Positions 58,954 through 64,000 of a DNA stretch of 64,000 nucleotides are shown here, one piece after another; position 1 is the first letter of the stretch, and each line of letters begins with the position of its first letter. Below the pieces are notes generated by a model that worked only from the letters and a program-made list of their open reading frames with translations, made no database searches and was not told where the DNA came from. Source of the stretch: RGIG6165 sp045538835. GTDB taxonomy: Bacteria > Bacillota > Clostridia > Oscillospirales > Feifaniaceae. The translations under genes and the position numbers were made by a program. Location: assembly GCA_045538835.1 (NCBI GenBank), contig JAZQEF010000018.1, forward strand, positions 62,001 to 126,000. Reading direction: 5' to 3'.

Positions 58954-59837
58954 AGTTCACCACAAGACACTATTTTTTCAATTTTTCCCGGACTGTTACC
59001 GAGAAAAACCACATAGTCAAATATCCCTTTCTTTATACATTTTCTCATGTCTTCACGCCGAAGAAGCTGACTCTCATTCGCTGAGTGATATGTTGCTATG
59101 ACAGGCACTCCCATAGATGATGTGTATTCAAGTGAAGATACATCCTGTGCAGATGTTATTTCATCAAAAACAAGCATATCGGGAGATAAATTTTTAACTG
59201 CACATACCGCTCCTTCAAATTTTTCATATCCTTTGAGCACTACTGTGTTTTCACCCAGGCTTATCCCCGCCATACTCAGTTCAAGAGTAGTGTCGATAAC
59301 AGTACATTTTATTCTGTCACAAGAGAGTTTTTGTGTTATATCCCGAAGCAAAGTCGTCTTACCCATATACGGTTTTGACACTATGAGAAGCGAAAGCAAT
59401 CTGTTTTCTTCTTTTATCACGTCATATATTCTTTGAGAGCAGTCTTTATACGCTTTAAAAGAGCGAAAAACAAGTGTTGTCACTTCCACAATTTTTGCCG
59501 CACCGTCTTTCCCCATTACTCTGTGACCTGCAATTCCGACTCTGATTCCGTTATCGAGGATTATAAATCCGTTTGCTGCATTTTCGCTTTGATCATATCT
59601 TGTAGAAGATTTGAGCCTCTCAAATATGTATTCTATTTCATCGCTTGTCATAACCGGACAATCCGTCATCCATTTGGTCAGATCACCGTGTTTGTTGATA
59701 TAAAGAAGTTCACTCCCCTGCATTATCTGTAAGGGTGACATAGCCGTAATTCTTATTTCATTCGCGGTTTCAATATTCTTCGAAAGTAATTTCACTATCC
59801 TATACGGTAAATATACCGCTATATTCTCAAGAACCAT
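58938..59837 (-). CDS. spoIIIAA: Stage III sporulation protein AA, ATPase
   Basis: A 299-residue AAA-like ATPase related to secretion ATPases, thought to power the SpoIIIA-SpoIIQ channel. Walker A is SKPYMGKTTLLRDI and Walker B is DMLVFDEIT, followed by the sensor region VIATYHSA. ATG follows GGAGTG by 7 bases. First gene of the cluster. No good SigE promoter was found in the 80 bases between it and the inserted element; only a -35-like GCATATT is present. Confidence 0.94.
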   Translation of the reverse strand: MVLENIAVYLPYRIVKLLSKNIETANEIRITAMSPLQIMQGSELLYINKHGDLTKWMTDCPVMTSDEIEYIFERLKSSTRYDQSENAANGFIILDNGIRVGIAGHRVMGKDGAAKIVEVTTLVFRSFKAYKDCSQRIYDVIKEENRLLSLLIVSKPYMGKTTLLRDITQKLSCDRIKCTVIDTTLELSMAGISLGENTVVLKGYEKFEGAVCAVKNLSPDMLVFDEITSAQDVSSLEYTSSMGVPVIATYHSANESQLLRREDMRKCIKKGIFDYVVFLGNSPGKIEKIVSCGELCSGI

Positions 59838-59917
59838 TCTTTTTCACTCCGTGTTTTTCAACTTCACTACATAATATGCCTGTCCTGATTTTTTATGAAT
59901 GATATTCGGACATAAAA

Positions 59918-60225
59918 AAAGAGATGTTAAAGGGCGTGTTCGCTTAGGGATTATTCGCTCAAAGAGCATAATTTTGGCGAATAACTTTGTTAAAAGACCT
60001 ACATATCCGTCAGGATTATGAAGGTCTTTTGCCTTGTTCTTCATCCAAAATAATGCTTTTTGCAGTGCTTTGTAGTTTTGGGTCAGAGATTTTGCGTTTA
60101 GACAAAATAAAAAAATTCCGCAATACTTTGTGTATTACGGAATTTTTTTATGAAGTATTAACGTAAAATATCAAGCCAAAACCGATTCATCCCTAAGTGA
60201 ACACGCCCAAATTCAACATCTCTTT
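59918..60225. mobile_element. MITE-like element with long terminal inverted repeats
   Basis: A 308-base stretch bounded by inverted repeats: 59918-59950 against 60190-60225. Each arm has an 11-base block AAAGAGATGTT and a 19-base block GGGCGTGTTC(G/A)CTTAGGGA, separated by 3 bases on the left and 6 on the right; the 19-base blocks differ at one site. The interior has no transposase, a strong internal hairpin (60111-60148) and a minus-strand frame of about 66 codons crossing the left arm. Size, ends and position between operons fit a non-autonomous element. A target-site duplication was not clear in the A-rich flanks. Confidence 0.6.
60111..60148. terminator. Terminator-like hairpin inside the element
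   Basis: AAAAATTCCG-CAATAC pairs with GTATT-A-CGGAATTTTT, one mismatch, 5-base loop, with A and T runs outside. It can end transcription arriving from efp on the minus strand and so insulates spoIIIAA. Confidence 0.65.
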
Positions 60226-60239
60226 AAAACTGTTAATGA

Positions 60240-60689
60240 TTATTCGTTTTCTCCGTCACATTCTTCGCAGTCACAGTGATCGCAAATTTCATCAAGTTCG
60301 ATCTCAAAATGCTCACCGCATTCGGGACAGATGATCTCGTCATCATTTTCTACATCCTCAGGAAGAACAAGTTCTTCACCGCAACCGGGGCAAATTGCCT
60401 CATAGTAGATACCGTCGCAGTCATCACCGCAGCAGTCACAGTCATCGTCACAGCAACCGCATTCGTCATCACCGTAGTATTCTTCTTCAAGAATGCCAAG
60501 ATCTTCATCGATCTCATCAACGCGCGCATCAACAGCATCAATGTTGTCAACAACATCTTCAAATGAGGCTGCTACTTCGTCAAGAACCTCAACGATGGCA
60601 GCAAATATCTTGCCTTCTTTTGAATCTTCATCTATGCCAAGACCGTCAATAAGACCTTTGAGATATGAAACCTTTTCAGTAATTTCCAT
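60240..60689 (-). CDS. CD1247-type protein with Cys/Asp-rich centre and zinc ribbon
   Basis: A 149-residue protein. Residues 1-70 form the helical N-terminal domain known from clostridial CD1247-like proteins (EKVSYLKGLIDGLG start). A central segment (about 73-93) alternates Cys and Asp in ECGCCDDDCDCCGDDCDG, followed by a zinc ribbon with CPGCGEEL and CPECGEHF, and a last Cys/Asp-rich tail. In all there are about 15 Cys, almost all in the second half. It is strongly acidic and probably binds several metal ions. Function is unknown. It follows efp by 18 bases and is probably co-transcribed, an arrangement also seen in other Clostridia. Confidence 0.75.
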   Translation of the reverse strand: MEITEKVSYLKGLIDGLGIDEDSKEGKIFAAIVEVLDEVAASFEDVVDNIDAVDARVDEIDEDLGILEEEYYGDDECGCCDDDCDCCGDDCDGIYYEAICPGCGEELVLPEDVENDDEIICPECGEHFEIELDEICDHCDCEECDGENE

Positions 60690-60707
60690 TTTAGACTCCT
60701 TTAAAAC

Positions 60708-61265
60708 TTATGCTCTTTCCATGTATTCGCCTGTTCTTGTGTCAACTCGGATCATATCACCCTCGTTGATGAACATGGGAACACGTATCTCAGCGCCTGT
60801 TTCAAGTGTAGCAGGCTTTAATGTGTTAGTTGCAGTGTTGCCCTTAACACCGGGTTCTGAATGAGTAACCTGAAGTTCAATGAAGAACGGAGGTTCAACG
60901 CCGAATACATTGCCCTTGTATGAAAGCACCTTACAAACAAGATTTTCTTTAACAAACTTAAAGTTGTCAGAGAGAACATCCTTATTTATCGGAACCTGTT
61001 CATATGTTTCTACATCCATAAAGTAGTAGAGATCGCCGTCATTGTAGAGATATTCCATATCCTTTCTCTCAATAAAAGCTGTGGGGAACTTATCTGTAGG
61101 GTTGAAAGAACGCTCAACAACGCTGCCTGTGATAACGTTTTTATACTTTGTTCTTACAAAAGCTGCGCCCTTACCCGGCTTAACATGCTGGAATTCTACG
61201 ACCTGAACAACGTTTCCGTCAAGTTCAAATGTTGCTCCGTTTCTGAAATCTCCTGCTGTAATCAT
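60708..61265 (-). CDS. efp: Elongation factor P
   Basis: A 185-residue EF-P, which rescues ribosomes stalled at proline runs. All three OB-like domains are present; the tip loop HVKPGKGAAFVRTK carries Lys32, the residue modified in many bacteria. No modification enzyme is in the window. The C-terminal GYMERA-like end (TGEYMERA) is typical. ATG follows AAGGA. It has its own promoter. Confidence 0.97.
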   Translation of the reverse strand: MITAGDFRNGATFELDGNVVQVVEFQHVKPGKGAAFVRTKYKNVITGSVVERSFNPTDKFPTAFIERKDMEYLYNDGDLYYFMDVETYEQVPINKDVLSDNFKFVKENLVCKVLSYKGNVFGVEPPFFIELQVTHSEPGVKGNTATNTLKPATLETGAEIRVPMFINEGDMIRVDTRTGEYMERA

Positions 61266-61303
61266 AATATCATCCTTCTCTGTTTAGTTTTATTTACAAA
61301 AAT

Positions 61304-61332
61304 ATAATACAATATATGGTAGATTATTTCAA
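61304..61332 (-). promoter_or_regulatory. Promoter of efp
   Basis: TTGAAA (61327-61332), 17 bases, TATTAT (61304-61309), about 35 bases before efp and just past the aroQ stop. Confidence 0.65.
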
Positions 61333-61335
61333 GAG

Positions 61336-61773
61336 TTAATTGTTAAAAAGTAATTTTAACGCTTCAAGTGCTACAAGATAACTGTTTTCGCCAAGTCCCG
61401 AAACGCTTCCGGCACATACGGGACCTATCATGGAAACGTGTCTGAAATCCTCTCTTTGAAAGACATTTGACAGATGTGTTTCAATAACAGGTATCTTTAC
61501 TGCACTTATTGCATCTCTTATGGCGATACTGTAATGAGTATAGGCACCCGCATTCAAAATAATACCGTCAACCTTGCCAAAAGCGTTTTGAATGGCGGAA
61601 ACTATTTCACCCTCGACATTTGACTGATAAAATTCGCATTTAATATTATATTCTTCTGCTTTTTTTGCTATTTTTTTGCAAATTGCATCAAGTGAACTGT
61701 CACCGTATATTCCCGGCTCCCTTATGCCAAGCATATTGAGATTGGGACCGTTGATAACAAGTACATTTTTCAT
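61336..61773 (-). CDS. aroQ: 3-dehydroquinate dehydratase, type II
   Basis: A 145-residue shikimate-pathway enzyme of the dodecameric type II class. The N-terminal INGPNLNMLGIREPGIYG (with the catalytic Tyr), LNAGAYTHYSIAIRDA and the catalytic His in ETHLSNVFQRE are present. ATG follows GAGGT. It starts 4 bases after the endonuclease-IV-like gene. Confidence 0.97.
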   Translation of the reverse strand: MKNVLVINGPNLNMLGIREPGIYGDSSLDAICKKIAKKAEEYNIKCEFYQSNVEGEIVSAIQNAFGKVDGIILNAGAYTHYSIAIRDAISAVKIPVIETHLSNVFQREDFRHVSMIGPVCAGSVSGLGENSYLVALEALKLLFNN

Positions 61774-61777
61774 ATTT

Positions 61778-62632
61778 TTACCTCAAACATTCTTTATACA
61801 TATTCATCATAGCAAGTGCATCCTCTGTCTGCGTGCCTGCGCTTTCGCATATTATTGTCGGTGAGAGATCCCTCTCGGCAATAAGTTCGGCAAGCGGCAT
61901 AAAATCGGGACCAAACACATCATCTTCAAATGTAAGATGCTTCTTTTCACCGCCATCAGTATATTCTATCTTGGAAAAATGAGCATGAAATACTTTTGCC
62001 CTTTCACTTCCAAGTCTGTTTTGTATGGTATCGAGTATATAGGCATAGTCATCTTTGGTTTTTATGCTGCCTCTGTCTCTTGCATTGAGATGGCCGAAAT
62101 CAATCGTCGGCAAAAGCCAGTCATCAAGTTCGCACAGTGCCATAACTTCTTCAAGATTACCGAGTTGGTTTACTTTACCCATAGTTTCAAGACACATATG
62201 AACATCGGAAAGTCCTTCAGCCTTCAATGCGTCTATTGCGTTTCTTACCGTTTCTTTGGCATATTCAAGTGCCGTTTCTCTTGTAAGTTTTCCGCATGAG
62301 CCGCTGTGAACTACTATACGGTCACCGCCGAGTTTTTTTACAAGTTCTGCACTTTGTAAAATATATCGGATGCTTCCCTGTCTTTTACTCTCCTCAACAC
62401 TTGAAAGAGAGATAAAATACGGCGCGTGTAACGAAATTTTAATATTGTGTTTTACACATTCTTCGGCAACTTTTTTTGCAGTTTCGTCCGATGCGGAAAC
62501 ACCTCTTCCACATTGATATTCATAGGCATTAAGTCCCATTTTTTCAAGATACGCCATCATCTGCCATGTGTTCTTATTTCCGTCATCATAAAAACTCTGA
62601 CTATTGCCTGCAGGACCGAAATATGCACTCAT
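61778..62632 (-). CDS. Endonuclease IV-like TIM-barrel protein
   Basis: A 284-residue protein of the AP endonuclease 2 / xylose isomerase-like TIM-barrel group. Metal ligands equivalent to endonuclease IV are seen: His in SLHAPYFISL, His in VVHSGSCGK, Glu in CLETMGK, Asp and His in TIDFGHLNARD, His in FHAHFSKIEY and Glu in ICESAGT. It is therefore probably a DNA repair endonuclease acting at abasic sites, but a sugar-phosphate isomerase cannot be excluded. It overlaps yqeG by four bases (ATGA). Confidence 0.85.
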   Translation of the reverse strand: MSAYFGPAGNSQSFYDDGNKNTWQMMAYLEKMGLNAYEYQCGRGVSASDETAKKVAEECVKHNIKISLHAPYFISLSSVEESKRQGSIRYILQSAELVKKLGGDRIVVHSGSCGKLTRETALEYAKETVRNAIDALKAEGLSDVHMCLETMGKVNQLGNLEEVMALCELDDWLLPTIDFGHLNARDRGSIKTKDDYAYILDTIQNRLGSERAKVFHAHFSKIEYTDGGEKKHLTFEDDVFGPDFMPLAELIAERDLSPTIICESAGTQTEDALAMMNMYKECLR

Positions 62633-63132
62633 TTTATAATACCTCGCTTTTTGAGAGAATGTATTATCGGCACTTCAAGTATCCTTTTAAGTTTTATTGC
62701 AAACTGTTCATACTTATCGATAGGTCTGACAAGCATAGACTTTATACCTGCCCTGTTTGCGCCCCATATATCAGTATAAATCTGGTCACCGATACCGACG
62801 GTTTCCTCTTTTTTTGCACCCATTATTTCGAGCGCCTCAATATATCCTTTTTGAGTTGGTTTAAGCGCTTCGAATACGGTCGGAAGTCCGATATTTTCAT
62901 TAAATTTCTTAACACGGGCACCCTTACCGTTTGAGACTATACAGAGTTTTATTCCCGCATTTTTAAGTTCATCTATCCAGTCATAAAGTTTATCATCGCC
63001 CGTTTCCACTGTATTGGAAATAAGAGTATTATCTATATCAAGAATAATATTCTTTATACCTTCATTTATAAAAAAAGTACTGTCCGTCATATAAACATTA
63101 TCAAAATAATAAGTTGGATTAAATCTTTTCAA
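62629..63132 (-). CDS. yqeG: YqeG-family HAD phosphatase, TTG start
   Basis: A 167-residue HAD IIIA-type phosphatase. Motif I is LDIDNTLIS, motif II VSNG, and motif IV GIGDQIYTDIWGANRAG. YqeG-type proteins are widespread in Firmicutes; the substrate is unknown in most. The frame opens at ATG 63147, but the SD (GAGAGGTG) lies inside those codons; TTG 63132, 5 bases after it, gives the family start MKRFNPTYYF. It is the first gene of a yqeG-endonuclease-aroQ run. Confidence 0.92.
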   Translation of the reverse strand: MKRFNPTYYFDNVYMTDSTFFINEGIKNIILDIDNTLISNTVETGDDKLYDWIDELKNAGIKLCIVSNGKGARVKKFNENIGLPTVFEALKPTQKGYIEALEIMGAKKEETVGIGDQIYTDIWGANRAGIKSMLVRPIDKYEQFAIKLKRILEVPIIHSLKKRGIIK

Positions 63133-63150
63133 ATGAGCACCTCTCATAAC

Positions 63151-63183
63151 AAAAATAGGTGTGCAACCGCAAGGTCACACACC
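63151..63183 (-). terminator. Terminator of rpsU
   Basis: An 11-bp stem with two G-T pairs (63158-63168 with 63173-63183) followed on the minus strand by TATTTTTG. Confidence 0.75.
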
Positions 63184-63194
63184 CGTTTTGTGAA

Positions 63195-63371
63195 TTACTT
63201 ATACTTACGCTTTCTTGCAGCCTCGGATTTTTTCTTACGTTTAACGCTTGGCTTCTCGTAATGTTCTCTCTTGCGGAGCTCTGAAAGCACGCCGGACTTT
63301 GCACACTGTCTCTTAAAACGACGAAGTGCACTGTCAAGTGATTCATTCTCTTTTACTCTGATTTCTGCCAT
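63195..63371 (-). CDS. rpsU: 30S ribosomal protein S21
   Basis: A 58-residue protein, too short for many gene finders, with the typical S21 sequence: MAEIRVKENESLDSALRRFK, CAKSGVLSELRKREHYEKPS and a Lys/Arg-rich tail ending RKYK. ATG follows GGGAGGG. It is a single-gene transcript between a consensus promoter and a terminator. Confidence 0.98.
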   Translation of the reverse strand: MAEIRVKENESLDSALRRFKRQCAKSGVLSELRKREHYEKPSVKRKKKSEAARKRKYK

Positions 63372-63429
63372 TTAAATTTCCCTCCCTCCGCATTAAGCCA
63401 GGGTAATAATTTATTCTAAATCGAAATAT

Positions 63430-63458
63430 ATTATAATTTATACAAAACAAAATGTCAA
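63430..63458 (-). promoter_or_regulatory. Consensus promoter of rpsU
   Basis: A perfect TTGACA (63453-63458), 17-base spacer and perfect TATAAT (63430-63435), matching sigma-A consensus at all 12 positions. Confidence 0.85.
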
Positions 63459-63465
63459 TAGATAA

Positions 63466-64000
63466 TTATTTAACAACAATATTTGCCAGTTTATTCTTGA
63501 CATATATTGTTTTTATAATAGTCTTACCTTCAAGGTGTACTGCAAGGTCTGCATTGTTCTTGATCATTTCAATTACCGTATCCTGCTCTGAATCGGCAGG
63601 AATTACAAGTCTGCCCTTTAATTTGCCGTTTATCTGTACTGCTATTTCGGCTTCGCTGTCCACACATTTTGCTTCATCATATGAAGGCCACTGTGCAAGT
63701 GAGCAAAGTCCTTTTTCGCCAAGCATATGCCACAGTTCTTCGCAGAGATGCGGTGCAAAGGGGCAAAGAAGTTTTACAAGTATCTTAAGTTCATCTATTG
63801 TAAGTTTACCTGCATCGTATATCGTATTGATAAGTGTCATCATCGCTGCAATAGCCGTGTTGAACTTCATCTCTTCAATATCACTTGATACTTTCTTTAT
63901 CGTCTTGTGGAAAGCGCTTTCCAGTTCAGGAGTTACACCGTTTCCCGAAGCAATATCATAGAGATCTGCAACACGGTCAAGAAATCTCTTACAACCCTTA
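63466..64000 (-). CDS. leuS: Leucyl-tRNA synthetase, C-terminal part
   Basis: The last 177 residues of LeuRS; the gene continues past the right edge. The anticodon-binding helical domain begins with CKRFLDRVADLYD, continues with the conserved KFNTAIAAMMTLIN and CPFAPHLCEELWHMLG, and ends with the small C-terminal domain VQINGKLKGRLVIPAD and its IKTIYVKNKLANIVVK-type tail. The catalytic and editing domains are outside the window. Its 3' end is next to the rpsU promoter; no terminator was found between. Confidence 0.96.
   Translation of the reverse strand, partial: KGCKRFLDRVADLYDIASGNGVTPELESAFHKTIKKVSSDIEEMKFNTAIAAMMTLINTIYDAGKLTIDELKILVKLLCPFAPHLCEELWHMLGEKGLCSLAQWPSYDEAKCVDSEAEIAVQINGKLKGRLVIPADSEQDTVIEMIKNNADLAVHLEGKTIIKTIYVKNKLANIVVK

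Noticed and set aside
59844..60044. 66-codon minus-strand frame over the left arm of the element
   Set aside because: It runs from element interior through the inverted repeat to spoIIIAA flanking DNA, without an SD or known family; I do not call it a gene, though it could hold a transposase relic.
1..64000. CRISPR arrays, rRNA genes, prophage or complete insertion sequences
   Set aside because: No regularly spaced repeats, rRNA-like sequence, phage structural genes or transposases were found.

Overview
This 64 kb window is a low-GC, gene-dense stretch of chromosome from an endospore-forming member of the Firmicutes, most likely class Clostridia. The main evidence is a Gram-positive-type PolC, a complete eight-gene spoIIIA cluster, clostridial gene orders (rpsB-tsf-pyrH-frr-uppS-cdsA-dxr-rseP-ispG-polC, and spoIIIA-asp23-nusB-xseA-xseB-ispA-dxs-tlyA-nadK-argR-recN), strong Shine-Dalgarno (SD) sequences and many TTGAAA/TTGACA-17-TATAAT promoters. 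Genus and family cannot be fixed from the sequence alone. There are no rRNA genes, CRISPR arrays, prophages or intact insertion sequences.

Layout. 1-4.1 kb: end of radA, a DUF6873 protein, and two convergent Xer-type recombinases around a DUF624 membrane protein. 4.2-6.5 kb: yajC with a partner membrane gene, a tRNA-Val/tRNA-Gly pair, and a DegV protein. 6.5-12.6 kb: one operon for GDP-mannose and GDP-L-fucose (glycosyltransferase, gmd, fcl, phosphohexomutase, mannose-1-phosphate guanylyltransferase). 12.8-17.9 kb: hemolysin-III/PAQR protein, rqcH, Nif3/YqfO, trmK, a DUF1858 protein, a zinc ribbon protein and a SigH-like sigma factor. 18-30 kb: polC, the isoprenoid/envelope operon, pyrH, frr, tsf and rpsB. 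30.3-32.4 kb: membrane pyrophosphatase. 32.5-36.5 kb: accessory island with a flippase, a QueC-like PP-loop protein and an SGNH esterase. 36.6-37.1 kb: five tRNAs (Cys, Gly, Phe, Asp, Val), partly a duplicate of the 5.2 kb locus. 37.2-42.3 kb: hslO, yerC, tgt, queA and a SpoIID-like protein. 42.4-45.2 kb: asd-dapA-dapB. 45.3-58 kb: tyrS, recN, argR, nadK, tlyA, dxs, ispA, xseB, xseA, nusB, asp23. 55.5-59.8 kb: spoIIIAH to spoIIIAA. 59.9-60.2 kb: a MITE-like inverted-repeat element. 60.2-64 kb: a Cys/Asp-rich protein, efp, aroQ, an endonuclease-IV-like protein, yqeG, rpsU and the end of leuS.

The genes combine DEP-pathway isoprenoid supply (dxs, dxr, ispG, ispA, uppS) with lipid synthesis (cdsA), diaminopimelate/lysine synthesis (asd, dapA, dapB), queuosine synthesis (queA, tgt), translation and engulfed-forespore functions.

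The most unusual signal is that at least four genes appear to start at codons other than ATG, GTG or TTG. The phosphohexomutase is the clearest case: no canonical codon exists between an in-frame stop and a conserved motif 42 residues into the protein, and a well-placed SD points to CTG. xerD (CTG or ATA), the DUF6873 gene (ATA or ATT) and rseP (ATT) look similar. Other points of interest are a XerD with Gln in place of a catalytic His, the MITE-like element, the duplicated tRNA locus, a G1:G72 mismatch in tRNA-Phe, face-to-face promoters between asd and the spoIID-like gene, and the PP-loop/flippase pair.
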